Counted from the first letter of the stretch, positions 1 through 21,078 are shown. The stretch: DNA of 64,000 nucleotides from Gadus chalcogrammus (GCF_026213295.1 NC_079421.1:18972929-19036928), one strand, 5' to 3'. Notes: generated from the sequence alone by a model not told the origin. Numbers and translations are program-made.

Positions 1-1115
1 AGAGTTAAGCAGACCCGATCCCACAGGTCGTTGTCACAACTGATTTCTTTGCTATAGATACAGTATACTACATCTTGATCCGTAAGAACAAATAAACCAA
101 CTCGTTCTTCGGGGCCTGTTGAGATTTTACAGCGTTAACACAATCATAAACAGTTTTAGTGTCGTGCACCGCATGCTACAGTGCATTCTGTCATTAAACC
201 GACATGTGACTTAAAGCTAGGGTAGGGAATTTAATTTAGAAAAATATGTCCTCATATCCGGTTAAATTCTCATCATATCCAGACATCAAACAATTAAGAC
301 TCCAAAAAAATGTAGCTACTGGTATCGATAGCTGTCGCAGTCCTGAAATAAACCAGTTCAATAATGGAATGGCCTACCTCTCCGTCTACATAATTACCTT
401 ACTACCTGCAGGCACGTTGCTTATGCCCTCATTGCCCATGACCAGAGTCTTCGCAAGGCTAGGCAGACCTATCGCTAAAGCTAGCGCGCTAGTCATGTGT
501 TTTTGGGGGAGTGGCTTTAAAGAGAAGCCTGTAGGGAGGTGTTGGAGTGTTTCTGATGAAAGAATCTAGCTTACTCTGAGGGTTTCTCCAAATTGCCTAC
601 CCTACCTTAAATGTGAGTTCTGAGGAGGGCTAGCTTTCCTTCACTCCTGCCATGCTCTGTGTGAAGTAATTATGACCTGACTATAGCCTTGGGACGTTGG
701 AGTGTTGAGCTGTTGACATTGTTAGTCAGTCTGTTTCACTCCAGAACCGACACCCTGGCTGAAGAAAAGTCTCCCCGAGGTTAGGCCGGCTTTGGCTACC
801 TCTAGCTAATACACATAGACCATCGTATTGTTGTGAGTCCGGTTCCATTCGGCCTATTCATTTTATTTATAAGTTTGGAACACTAAATGAACTTGAATTT
901 CCCTCGGGATTAATAAAGTATAGATCTATCTATCTAAAGGGTGAAACCATACTCATCTGATACGGCGTAATATGTTTGCAAATATACTGAACTTGGTTTT
1001 AGACGTCCCTGAATGTCACGACGGATTCTCCAATCAATCTGTCGGGGCCATAGAACAGGGATGCCTTTTTAAAAACAGAACATTTGCATCCCACTTTGGT
1101 GCTCAATAAAAGCCT
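1..1115 (+). repeat. Unclassified ~1.1 kb repeat, copy 1 of a tandem duplication (cut by window edge)
   Basis: This stretch aligns in order with 1687-4235. Shared landmarks include the CACAGGTCGTTGTCACAAC-like start, a segment with CAAACAGTTTTAGTG-like sequence, the CTAGGCAGACCTAT segment, the GACATTGTTAGTCAG segment, the CTATTCATTTTAT segment and the GCTCAATAAAAG end. Copy 1 lacks the insertions found in copy 2, so it shows their empty sites. No coding potential was seen; the ORF at 246-569 has no recognisable motif. Family unknown. Confidence 0.6.
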
Positions 1116-1686
1116 TCATTGATCTCTTTCCTTGTTCTTTTGTGCAGATTAATTATTCATGACGCCTTCGTTCTTTTAGCCACTGAACATGTGTGGTTTG
1201 TTGCGCCGTGGAATATCTCAAAATAAATATACAAGTTCTCCTGTCCATCCTCATTTGCGTCTCGTATCTTAAGCATTTGTCTGAGGTCTACATCAAGAAA
1301 CGTACTGCTTGTGCCTAAGTGTAGCGTTATCTATTCATTTTCATCATGTATATCTAAAAAACATTTCACGCATAACATCACAGAACGAGCTGCTCACGGT
1401 AATCTCTTGCACTGCTGCCCAAATAGCGTCACGCAAACCACAAAAAACGGCAAGGAATCAACCTGCTTGCTGTCTCTTAAAGACGCGAAGAAATGGCTTT
1501 TATCCAACGCCCCTAATGTGACATATTTTCATGAGTAAAACAGGTAATTAGAACAGAGCAAAACATCTGATTTGATCTGTCAGAATGTGATTGGATCGTG
1601 CCAGATCTAACTGCTTGCCAGCCAGGCTATTGGCTGGCATTTCAATATATCAGGGGAAGGGAGACATGATGTCATTTTATTGGCTG
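1116..1686. other. Unassigned spacer between the two repeat copies
   Basis: AT-rich sequence without convincing ORF, repeat or RNA gene. It separates the two copies of the duplicated repeat. Confidence 0.4.
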
Positions 1687-2150
1687 AGAGTTAGGCAGGC
1701 TCATTCCCACGGGTCGTTGTCACAACCGTTTTATCTTTGCTGTACAGTATATTGTATTTTGATCCATAAAAACAAAGAAATAGACTTGTTCTTTGGCATA
1801 CAGTATCTTTTTTTAAAAGGTGAATAAGATGACCCACAATGACCCTAAAAAATGTTAGTAAGGTCCATTTAACTTCAGGGCTTTAACCTTTAATGAATTT
1901 GAGAAATGCATTCACTGCTAGCATCGCCTCTGTCCACAATATCGCTGTTGGGTATCTGTCATGTCATTTCCTGGGCACTTTCCGTACATAATGGGGATAC
2001 GAAGAACCTGTGAAGATACAAAGTTGATTAGGGTTAGCCCTAATAGTTGGACAGAATAACCAAGGGATGGCGCCAGACCAATACCTAGCCTTTGCGGAGT
2101 GGTTAGTAGCAAGTAAACTTCACATTTATATATATTGTTTGACATAAGCC

Positions 2151-2180
2151 AGATGTCAAACAATATATTGTTTGACATCT
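2151..2180. repeat. Perfect 30-bp palindrome
   Basis: The 15-base arm AGATGTCAAACAATA is followed at once by its exact reverse complement. Part of the right arm (TATATTGTTTGACAT) is also present directly repeated just upstream, near 2131-2145. It could be the remnant of a small inverted-repeat element; no function is evident. Confidence 0.85.
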
Positions 2181-2988
2181 ATATTGTAACCAATATAAGT
2201 AATTGGAGAGGCATGTGCCACCCATGACCCCCCACGAACACGCCCCTGCTGGTGTTTTACAGCATTAGGACACAATGACAAACAGTTTTAGTGCTTTGTA
2301 GCTCGTGATACCATGCAATCTATCAATAGACCAATATGTGTATTAAAGTAGGGTAGAGAATTTATCTTGAAATTCTTTTCACATCTGAGCACCAATCAAA
2401 AAGGCTATTTTTTTTTTACGAAATTCGGTAGGCCTATCGGTAGCTGTCGCAAGCCTATACAATCAATAATTCGGCCTGAACGAAATTATTGAATGGCCTA
2501 CCTGTCCGGCTTCATAACTATCTGGCTACCTGCAGGCATGCTGCCTGTGCACTCCTCGCCCATGACCAGTCTTCGCAAGGCTAGGCAGACCTATTGCATA
2601 AGCTAACGAGCTAGTCATGTGTTTTGGGGGAGTGGCTTTGATGGGAGGCCTGAAGGGAGGGGTTGGATTGTTTTGGTTGGATACTTTCAAAATCTAGCTT
2701 ACTCTGACGGTTTCTCCAAATTGCCTACCGTAGCTTTAACTGTGAGTTGTGAACAGCTAAAACAGTTTTAGCTTTCCTCCACTTCGGCTATGCTCAGTGA
2801 GAAGTAATTATGACCTGACTGTTGCCTTGGGACGTGAGAGTGTTGAGTTGTTGACATTGTTAGTCAGGCTGTTTCACCCCAGAGCCCAAACCCTGGCTAC
2901 AGAAAATTCTCCCTGAGCCTATGCCAGCTTCGGCTACGTCTAGCTAATACACATACACCATCACACTGTTTTGGGTATGGTTCTGTTC

Positions 2989-3829
2989 CAGTGGCGGCTG
3001 CTGGTCTTTTAAAGAGGGGAAGCTCATTTTTGGCCTACATCAAAATAGTTGTCAATTTATTTATACCTCAATTCGGCCCTCCGTTCCTTTTCAAGAAAAT
3101 GCTAGCTGGCTAGTTCACTCCGACCTAGCCAACAGTATAAATGAACGAACTAACGAAACGATATTAATCTCGGAACAAGGAAATGCGGAAAGTATGTTAA
3201 ACTGAAACAAGGAAATACAATAAATGTGTTTTATTCACAGTGTAATAAATTAATAATGGAAGCAATTTCGCCAAGCAAATACCAAGAAATGCGTTGCAGT
3301 TTGTCATGAGACTTCACTTGCAAAATCCGCGATGGGACTGAACTCAGATAGTGAAGTGAAGTGACTGTGTATATCTCAAATAGCTGTCAATCAAAAAGTG
3401 ATTCAGACTTTCGACTGATCCTCCAATCATAACGCGGAAGCCCAGCGTCCAGGCTAGCCCAGGCCAGCCCACTGCTCCATCCACCCCCAGAGACGCTGAG
3501 CGTCCGGGGGCGGGACAAATCTGGGCATCTATCCAATGACCGTCGAGTTTCGAGGCAATGAAAAAAACTGTTCCATGCAGTCTCATTGAAGTGAATGGAC
3601 GCTCGGCTTCTACGGTCTAATGCATTGACATTACGGGAATGTATGAGAAGTTAACAAAATCGAGTCAGTCTTGGATAGGATTCTTATCGAACTCGTCTTC
3701 GACATGAACGTATTTTAACGAATTTGTAGTCAATGAAATGTTAACACAACAATACATATTTGACAATTTAATGTTCGAAATTTTAGGGGAAGCTGAGCTT
3801 CCCTTGCAGTCTTAGAGAAATCGCCACTG
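2989..3829. mobile_element. Non-autonomous hAT-type element, 841 bp
   Basis: Terminal inverted repeats read CAGTGGCG at the left and CGCCACTG at the right, flanked by an exact 8-bp target duplication TTCTGTTC (2981-2988 and 3830-3837). The corresponding part of copy 1 near 843-860 is uninterrupted, giving an empty site. Eight-base duplications and CAGTGGC-type ends are typical of hAT transposons. There is no transposase ORF, so it would depend on an autonomous relative. Confidence 0.9.
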
Positions 3830-3933
3830 TTCTGTTCTGCCTATTCATTTTATATTTTACTAAAAAATAAAAAATAAAAAAATATTTTTATCACCGTTAT
3901 ATGTTTGTAAAGATAAGTAAGCAAAACAAACGC

Positions 3934-4131
3934 TAAGCTAGCTGCTAGCATTTTGGGGGGAATTTTGTACAAACAGGATTGACGTAAATTGAATCAAACT
4001 TAGTTTAAGACCTCGCTTAATACTACTACAGATAAGCTAGCTGCTAGCATTTTGGGGGGAATTTTGTACAAACAGAATTAACATAAATAGCATCAAACTG
4101 AGCTTTAGACGTTGCTTAATACCACTACAGA
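3934..4131 (+). repeat. ~99-bp tandem duplication
   Basis: Two adjacent units start with TAAGCTAGCTGCTAGC and continue through a run of G and TTTTGTACAAACAG. The second unit continues into the part homologous to copy 1, so the doubling is local to copy 2. Confidence 0.8.
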
Positions 4132-4235
4132 TTCTCCAATCAATCGGGTGGTGAGATGCAACAGATACCTTATTTGAAAACCAAACATTTTCATCCCACT
4201 TTGTTGCTCAATAAAAGGCTTAATTTATCGCTAGC

Positions 4236-4944
4236 ACTGTCAATCAAATTGAATCAAGTTAGCTCTGTATGGGAAGTGAAAAGAAACCAAAAGATTTTTT
4301 ATATCTCTATATATATATGGTCATCTAATTCCAGCAACAATTAGGTAACTGACATTTTTCAAGCAAAGAAATATGATTGAAAAAATATATCAATCATGTT
4401 CACCGCTGTTTATCTCTTTATCGATTGACATCAAAGTCGTCTGATCCCAGACAGCGTTCCCCGTTGTCCTTCTAAGGCTCCATCAGCAATAGAAGACCAC
4501 ATTTATTTTTAAAGCCCAGACGTAGTTAACAGTCATTTGGGCAACTTCCCGGCAGTTGAGTTTGATAGAGGGGCTACTGTCTGGGCCAGAGTAATACAGA
4601 CACATAATGTGAACAGCGGACAACCCTCTTGCCAAACGGACCTCCAAAACAATTTTTTTTGTCTTGTTGTGTTATTAAGTCCCATGCAGGGTGACTCATG
4701 ATCATCATATGTGATTAATCAAAGTGAAACACCTGAGTCCAGGCCAAAGCCTACACTGGTTCCAGACAGGATCTCAAATAACACAAAACAACAAGGTCAC
4801 TGACTATTACGGCAGACATTGTACTGTATATAAAACATGCTTCAGTAAAACTAGTGTGCAGGTTGTTTTCAGAAAAAAGAGTGTATGTCACTGTATGGTG
4901 GGCTCGCTATTGATAAGTTGCCATCATTTTTAAATCCCCAATAA
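4236..4944. other. Unassigned intergenic sequence
   Basis: AT-rich unique-looking DNA. No ORF with recognisable motif, no splice-framed exon and no transposon ends seen. Confidence 0.4.
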
Positions 4945-5166
<222 letters not shown>

Positions 5167-5371
5167 TGTATGTCCACACACATGTATGTGTGCACACGTA
5201 AGTGTGGTCGGGTGTGTGTAGGGCCTAGGGGCAGGTAATTATTACACTGTGGTGAGACATCATTATCCACTCATCTGCCCACGAGCACCATCTGTCCTGC
5301 CGGGCACCACCTTGTACACAATCAGCGCCACGCCAACGTTTGTTTGCACTGGCCCTTCCTGACACAAGTCA

Positions 5372-5372
5372 T

Positions 5373-5413
<41 letters not shown>

Positions 5414-5415
5414 GG

Positions 5416-5446
<31 letters not shown>
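5372..5446. repeat. (CT)n imperfect microsatellite
   Basis: TCTC tract with interspersed G, pyrimidine-rich on the + strand. Confidence 0.9.
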
Positions 5447-8182
<2,736 letters not shown>

Positions 8183-8469
8183 CGTGTGAGTGCGTGCGTG
8201 CATGCGTGCGTGCGCGCGCGTGCGTTGTATCCAGCTGGCTATATAGTACCAACTGCTGATACAAACTCAATAGGCTTAATTAAACTTCTCAGATGCTCTC
8301 TCAGCACGCCGGGGATGGAGCGGCAAGTTGAAGATCTTGAAGACCCTGTAGCCTTCTATCTCTCTCTTACTGTATCCATCCAACCATATTATCTATCTAT
8401 CTAAATACCTATCGATCTACATACCTATCTATCTATCTAACAATCGTATCATCCAACCATTGTCTATAT

Positions 8470-8665
8470 CCATCCATCCATCCATCCATCCATCCATCCA
8501 TCCATCCATCCATCCATCTATCTATCCATCTATCGTATCATCCAACCATTGTATCGATGTATCTTTCTACCTACCTACCTACCTACCTACCTACCTACCT
8601 ACCTACCTACCTACCTACCTACCTACCTTTCTATGTATCTATGTATCTATCTATCTATCCATAAA
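8470..8665. repeat. Compound tetranucleotide array (CCAT)n, (CTAC)n, (TATC)n
   Basis: (CCAT)n fills 8470-8518 and (CTAC)n fills 8567-8628. Short TATC and AAAT runs follow. Three related four-base motifs within 200 bp suggest stepwise mutation from one parent array. Confidence 0.95.
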
Positions 8666-8672
8666 TAAATAA

Positions 8673-8677
<5 letters not shown>

Positions 8678-8703
<26 letters not shown>

Positions 8704-8798
8704 AATGTGTATATATATATATATATATATACACATTTATATATATATATATATATAAATGTGTATATATATATATAATATATATAATATATATACAT
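8678..8798. repeat. (AT)n array with internal inverted repeats
   Basis: AT runs are punctuated by AAATGTGTATAT and its reverse complement ATATACACATTT, so long cruciform or hairpin structures can form. Confidence 0.9.
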
Positions 8799-9057
8799 TG
8801 ATATAGCTATGCATATTTGGCTGTCAATCTATATATTATGTACTGAATGACCCATATAACATATGGTCCATTGCATGGTAACAGACTACCACGTGTCACG
8901 CTCCCACCTTAGCCTATAGCATGCAGACACACTATTGAAATTGCGCCCATTGAAATATCCACCAGAGGGAAAAGTGCTGGCATGAGAGAGAAGCAGCACT
9001 AAAGAGTAAAATAAAACAGTAGTTGAGCCAAATTAATCTGGCTCGCTTGTAGACGTT

Positions 9058-9163
<106 letters not shown>

Positions 9164-9617
9164 TTGTATGTGTTTATTTGCGCGAGCGTACATGCGTGTG
9201 TGTTTTAACAGCAAGGAGCGAGTCCACGGAGCGATGCTTCAGGGAACTATTACAAGCCAAACACAGGCCCCCACTGCCCTTCTAACACCCTCAACGATTT
9301 TATATAACGGTAAAAGAGAAAAAAAAGGCTAAACATATCATCTTTCCTCAAGGCTATTCCGCTATCATTTCTTTCGCTTAATGAAAAATTATTTAGCATG
9401 GTTTTCCCAGAGGTACCGGGGCAGATAGATAGCGTGGAGTTCAGCTCCTGGTGTTTAGCAGGAATCGTCTGACAGAGGTCTGGTTCATCGGGCGTAAGGA
9501 TAAGCACACGAGCAACACGAGCTTCCCCTTTGAGAGACCAGACACTGCATGACCTCCTCCTGCTCAATGCTGAACACCACCACTGTCTGCCCAGGACGTC
9601 TGCACACACGTGGAACG

Positions 9618-9648
9618 ACACACTCACACACACACACAGACACACACA

Positions 9649-9729
<81 letters not shown>

Positions 9730-9774
9730 ACACAGACACACACACAGACACACACACACACGAACACACACACA
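9618..9774. repeat. (AC)n microsatellite with CAGA variants
   Basis: Pure AC core at about 9655-9724, flanked on both sides by ACACAGAC variant units. Variant units on both edges around a pure core are typical of an old array whose centre is still expanding. Confidence 0.95.
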
Positions 9775-9957
9775 CCTGAGCTCACACACAGTGGCACGTC
9801 TAATAAATCCGTGCCTCAGACTTACGAGGGAGTGAGTGTGTGGGGGAGTGGGGGGAATGGCAAACGATCAATCCCTCAATGGATATCCCTCGATGAATAA
9901 AGGGTGAGCAGGACTTCTCTACAAACACTCACTGGCATTATTTCCTTTGTTTTGGAT

Positions 9958-9985
9958 GGGGGGGTTGGGGGGGGGGGGGGGGGGG
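9958..9985. repeat. Poly-G run
   Basis: A near-continuous run of 26 or more G with a TT break. It can form G-quadruplexes, and such runs often vary in length between reads. Confidence 0.9.
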
Positions 9986-10079
9986 TCTAGACAGACGTGC
10001 CGGTAGAGGAACACGTGTGGAAGCACGGCTTTCGAGTTTTTAATCTGTGCACAGGAGCAGCGCGAGAGACTGCTGCACC

Positions 10080-10270
10080 GCTCTCGTCCAATCAAGGCAG
10101 GCGTAATTACTGTGTTTTTTCGGCGGTTGTTATTGTAGCGCGGATGGAGCTTGGCTGTTGATGCCGTTAAAGGCCTAAATTACCGCCTTAATTACCGATG
10201 GTAATGTTTTCCCTGCTATTAAACATTTATGCAGAGTGGCATCCGGAGATGTTCAATCCTTATCTCTCCA
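10080..10270. other. Possible conserved non-coding island
   Basis: Microsatellite-free block with several TAATTAC/TTAATTACC homeodomain-type cores close together. It has no coding frame. The call rests on composition only. Confidence 0.25.
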
Positions 10271-10306
10271 CAGATCCCCGGGGAGCCCATGGGCTGAAGA
10301 GCCGAA

Positions 10307-10580
10307 GGGGGGGGGGGGGGGGGGGGGGGGGGTGGTGTGGGGGGGGGGGTGTGTGGGGGGGGGGGGGGGGGGGGGTTGGGGGGTAGGGGGGAGAGAGAAG
10401 AGCAAGAGGAGAGGAGGAGGTGGAGGTGGAGGACAACGTGGTGGAGGATGGAGGGAGAAGGGAGGCGGAGGAGAGAGGAGGAGGAAGGGCAAGAATTGAA
10501 GCGGAGGAGAGAAGGGGGAAGAGGGATAAAGAGGAAGAATAGGATAGAGAGAGGAGGAGGAGGAGTGGGGGGAGGGGTCT
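10307..10580. repeat. Long G-run followed by a GGA-rich purine tract
   Basis: Broken poly-G from 10307 to about 10392 passes into about 190 bp that is almost entirely purine on the + strand. Such tracts can form G-quadruplex and triplex structures. Pro- or Gly-rich ORFs over it are artefacts. Confidence 0.9.
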
Positions 10581-12079
10581 CTGTCGCGTATGAGGCAAGA
10601 AAGTGCCACCGTTGCATTTCTGCGACGCAGCCATGACACCTCACTGTAAAACTCTAGCACTGCCCTTTGGCTTTTGGCCCAGTAAAAGGAAGCTTTTTTT
10701 TGAACAGCTGCTTCAAGTGGTCAGACTCCTTCTCTCACACACACACAAACACACACAAAAACTATCTCAGTAGGGACATTTTACAGGTGACAGCGATGAA
10801 TAAGGAACAAGGGAATTGGGTTATAATAAAGCGGTGCGATCAGAAGTATTTTTTTTTATAATAAAAGACAGCCTGACAAAGTAAAGCAAAAAAAGTTTTA
10901 AGCCCTAGAATCATTTCACAGCTCTGTTAATTTGTCAAGTTTGTTTACACCCACACACAGAATGTACGTATCTTTTCACACAATTATATTTTCGTGCACA
11001 AACACAAAATACAATAAATATATAAAAATGGGTAACTATTGTAATTCTATCCTAATTGCATACAATTTGGAAAGTAAGTAACAAAAATAGGCCACAATGA
11101 AGAAGTGATTTTATTGAGATACAGGGACTAGACATCAAGACAAACCAAGCAGAAATAGCGGATATACATTACAAATTAACCTGCAATTTGCACAGTATAT
11201 CTTCAGCGTACCCGTTCATCAGGTTTACTGACAGCATTGTCACCCAGGTTCATGAGCTGGGAGGGCTGGCATTGAGGGGATGCCCTATTTTTAAACCAGA
11301 TGTTGAATTCTGTTCATGTCTGAAAGAGAGGAAAACGGCCTCTGCACTTCTTCGCCTGAACGACCAATCAACAAATAAATCAAGTTCAAGCAAGTTTACC
11401 ACCTCCCTTGCTAGGGCGATGACGGAACAGCAGGGAATGTTTAAAAAATAAATACGCTTCGTTGGGCTGGGTCTAAAGGAAAACAAAAACACAGGCCTAA
11501 CAACAGTCTGAGAAATAAAGTGCTACAGTAAACACTGCCAAATCCCTGCTTAAGTGAGTCATCAGTAGCTACTGTGCCTGAGGAAAATCACTCCCAACTC
11601 GGCCAACGCCTGGGCTCAATTCAGAGTTGGAGTCGCCAATAAACTCATGCTGAAAGATGGAGTGAGTCTCACATTAAAGGACACCAATGGCAAAATTCAA
11701 GATGTGCGGCTTATTGCATTTGAGGCCACTTTCATCTTATTTTTACTTGGCTTGTTACATAATGACTCGTAGCCTATCTGTATTCACATTAATCCGCTTT
11801 TGATAAAAGCCATTTGTCAAACTTCTCTTTGTTTTCTTATCAGATGTCCCTAAGCAGATTATGTTTTGTCTAAATGTTTTTAAATTTTTATATTGTATGT
11901 CTTTATTTAATAAACAGTTGGTGTGTATTTTTTTTAATCTCATAACCTTTGCTGCTCCAACATATCATACATACATTTATATCAGTAAATCACTCTGACA
12001 TTTCCTATGAAGATATTCAATCTAACCTGCATCAAGTACAAGTAATCTGTAGCAAGACGGAGATAGTCAAACTAACCTG
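10581..12079. other. Intergenic, no gene recognised
   Basis: Unique-looking AT-rich DNA. The ORF at 11188-11451 overlaps an antisense ORF of equal length and has no motif; neither is supported. Confidence 0.4.
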
Positions 12080-12900
12080 GAGCTACTCATGCCAATCTGA
12101 AGTTATTAATGCTGCCCTTGAGCAAGTTAAGCTAACCTGAAGCTAGTCATGCTAACCGGGAGCTGCTCCAGCAACCCGGGAGCTAGTCAAGCTAACCTGG
12201 AGCTAGTCAAGCTATCTGGGAGCTAGTCACGCACACCTGTAACAAGGCACAATAACCTGGAGCTAGTACTGCCAACCTTACAGCTATATACACCAACCGG
12301 GAGCTAGTCACACTTACCTAGAGCTAGTCACAATAACATTTATCTAGTCACGTTCATCTGGAGCTATTCATGCTAACCTGGTGTTATTCAAGCTAACCTG
12401 GAGCTAGTCCCACTAACATGGAGCAATTCACGCATCCCGGAGCTGGTCAAGTTAATCTTGGGTTAGTAACACTAAACTAGATCTGGTCTTGCTAACCTGG
12501 AGAATATACCTTGACTGCTTTGCTTTGTTTTCTTTTTTAAACTGATTAAATCGGTTCAGTCACTGGGAGCCAGAGGTTCCCTGTGCTAGTCAGGCTAACC
12601 TGTAGCTACTCAGTCTAACCTGATGCTAGTCATACAAACTGGGAGCTAGTCAAGCTAACCTGGAGCTACTCAGGCTATCTAGGAGCTAGTCACGCAAACC
12701 TGGAACAAGGCACAATATCCTGGAGCTAGTACTGCTAACCTTACAGCTAGTTACACCAACCGGGAGCTAGTCACGCTAAACTAGAGCTAGTCACAATAAC
12801 ATGGAGCTATTCACGCATCCTGGAGCTTGTAATCTTGGGTTAGTAACACTTATCTATATCTAGTCGTGCTAACCTGGAGAAAATACTTTGGCTGCTTTGC
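12080..12900 (+). repeat. 20-bp minisatellite, two blocks
   Basis: Imperfect head-to-tail units near GCTAACCTGGAGCTAGTCAA run through the region. A non-repeat segment containing TCGGTTCAGTCACTGGGAGC and GAGGTTCCCTGTG appears at about 12515-12590 and again at about 12893-12965. The minisatellite plus this flank was therefore itself duplicated with a period of about 375 bp. Confidence 0.9.
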
Positions 12901-12965
12901 TTTGTTTTATTTTTTTAAACAGATTGAATCGGTTCAGTCACTGGGAGCCAGAGGTTCCCTGTGGC

Positions 12966-13923
12966 AAACAGCTTTATATGTTTGTGGCAGCTTTATAACA
13001 ACAAGGCACATCCCCACCTGAAGCTAATAGCATTGTGCTATAGTGTCAAATAACCCATGACCGTATTCTTTATTAACGGTTTTGGTCCACCGTAAATATT
13101 GGTAATGAAAGCGAATACAAATGGATAGACGTATTTCATGAATTCAAAAAGACTGACCCCTATTCCACTATTCATACTCTCTGTATGATTTCTGACTCAT
13201 CCTCTAGACTCGCCATCAAAGAATGCAAATATGTTGACGCACTAGCCTTGGTAGGCCTTCTTCACAGACTAAAGTGTATGCTTTTCAGATGGTGAACTGC
13301 ATTGAATCATAGTTTCACTGTATGGCTGCTTACCATGAAGTGGTGTCATAGTGTGATTCATGACCCCAAGCATTTCACTTCACCTAAATAATTGGATATG
13401 TTAATTCCGGGTATACATCATAACAACAGGGTGCATTTGTTTCTCAATCCGATGACGAAGGGGACAGGAAACCACGCAGAGAAATACGCCAACCGGACGT
13501 GACCAGAATGATACTGTCGTTGTCCCTTCTAGTTAGTGGGTTCTTTGGTTACCAATAAGGACTAATGTTCTTGCTGCGATTGATTTGCATTCATGAGCTC
13601 TACAGGATTTTCTGCGGTCCGCCATGGAGCCATACTTCTTCATTGCCATGCATTGAAGCGCTATGTATTGAATCCCAGGTCACTAGCTGGTTTTCTGGCT
13701 TGATAATAATTGACAAATAAGGTATGGGAATTCAGTGAGGGAACCACAAATAGTGTTGGAGAGGGGAGGGGGTGTGTCTGAAATAGGGCATTCTGGGAAA
13801 TAGAGCGGAGTCAGTCTATGAGAGATAATCACTTGGCAGAGGGCCTCTGTACATCACACTCCCCCTAATCCCGCCGCAAGCTCTCATTACTGCCCGGCTA
13901 CAGGAGCTCAACGCACACACAAC
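12966..13923. other. Intergenic, no gene recognised
   Basis: Unique-looking sequence without ORF or repeat signature that I can name. Confidence 0.35.
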
Positions 13924-19667
<5,744 letters not shown>

Positions 19668-20253
19668 AATGCGCGTGTCCTCACAACCTCGCTGACGTCT
19701 AACGCGATATCCATCTCTCTAACTCCGCATGCAGAGGTTATATCTAGGGCAACCTGCTCATTACTCTGAGTGTCGTTAATGAAAGCGTGCACACACACCC
19801 ATTCATCAACGCTACATGCACACACCAATTTGTCAGGACCACGCACTTGTGCTTGTTAGCAGAGAAATCCGCATCCAGGAGTTTGTTAACTTTAGTGCTT
19901 TGTGTGTTGAATTGGTGTGTGGACGTGTGGTTGTGTGTTTGTTTGTGTGTGTGCGAGTGTTTGTGGTATTTGTAGGGGGAAAATGTTGAAATGTTGCGCT
20001 GGTTGTGCTTACACGCACATATACACTCACGTCCTCTATACCCTGTCGCTGTTCACCCTTATAGTTTCGGTGGGAGATTTGTTCACCAATCTGTCTGGCT
20101 GTGTGTGCACCTGCTGACTGGCTCGTCTGCTGCACGCGTCCATCTGTTCCAGCCATCTATCTCCCGTTCTACCTGCTCATTTTCACAGTCGATGGCGTCG
20201 TGCACACGGCCAGACTGTGAATTAGCCCTGCTAAATGCTTTCTGGGGACCAGC

Positions 20254-20275
20254 GGGGGGGGGGGGGGGGGGGGGG
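20254..20275. repeat. Poly-G run
   Basis: About 22 uninterrupted G. Confidence 0.95.
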
Positions 20276-20799
20276 CCTGCACAGGGCACCCTTAATCAAA
20301 CGGGGTTTGGACTGGCGGAGAGGAAAGGGGGGTGGAGTCTGCTGAGGTAAGCACCCCCTCATTACCCACCACTGGAGAGTTCTCTCAACAAGCATGTAAT
20401 CACACTGAAGAGGTCCACCCGGCCAGAATATACGGTTAAATAAACATCAGACCCACTTGGCGGGATGGCAACAAAGCATGGCTCTATTTTTGTAGACAGG
20501 ATGAGATGAAATAGGACGGGAATGAGATGAGAGAGGATCAGATTGTATGAGAGCAGATGAGATACTTTGTTGATCCTCAAGAGACAAATCAGGGGTTTCA
20601 TTTTACCGTGGGGTGCTTATTATTACTTGGGCTCTAATCACCCAAAGACCACTTTTCAGAGTAACTCATTTTGGAGCGTAGAGAGGCTTAAGCATAAGTC
20701 CAAAGTGAGCCAAAGAGAGAATGAGAGTGATTAAGAAAGAGATTGGTTCAGCTCAGACCGCTGACGAATGAAAATGAAGGTGAGGGCATGATGAGAAGC

Positions 20800-21078
20800 C
20801 CTTGATTCAGGAGGTGAGGCAGGTTGTCTGGCAACAGGGAAGTTGCCGGTTAGATCCTGGCTCCAAATAAAACTAAGTAAGCGTCAGGTAGTCCATGAGC
20901 AAGACAGCACACCCTAACTGCTCCCGCCTTGCTGGCTGTTCCCTTGCCTTGGTGAACGTACACCGCTGTCGGCGTGTGATTTTGTGTATGAAGGAGTGAA
21001 TGTGAGGCACTAATTGTAAAGTGCTTTGAGTGGCAATGCAGTTTGGAGAACCGCCCTTTAAAACGCTGTCCATTTAGC
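20800..21078 (+). mobile_element. tRNA-derived SINE (fish type)
   Basis: The head resembles a tRNA gene: a box-A-like AGGAGGTGAGGCAGG segment, then a box-B-like GCCGGTTAGATCCTGG about 30 bp on. The body has the fish-SINE words GAGCAAGACA, CCGCTGTCGG, TGTGTATGAA, GTGAATGTGAGGC and TAATTGTAAAGTGCTTTGAG, and it ends near a CTGTCCATTTA tail. Pol III transcription of an intact relative would start at the head; this copy is diverged. Confidence 0.8.

Larger units (their letters stand above)
1687..4235 (+). repeat. Unclassified repeat, copy 2, interrupted by insertions
   Basis: Homologous in order to 1-1115 but expanded by a block at about 1800-2245 (no clear terminal repeats), by the hAT element at 2989-3829, and by a ~99-bp tandem doubling at 3934-4131. 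Homology resumes on both sides of each insertion, so the insertions came after the duplication. Confidence 0.6.

Noticed and set aside
10198..10660. Gly-rich, Pro-rich and Arg/Glu-rich ORFs up to 141 codons
   Set aside because: They are produced by the G-run and the GGA-rich purine tract; overlapping frames on both strands are open for the same reason.
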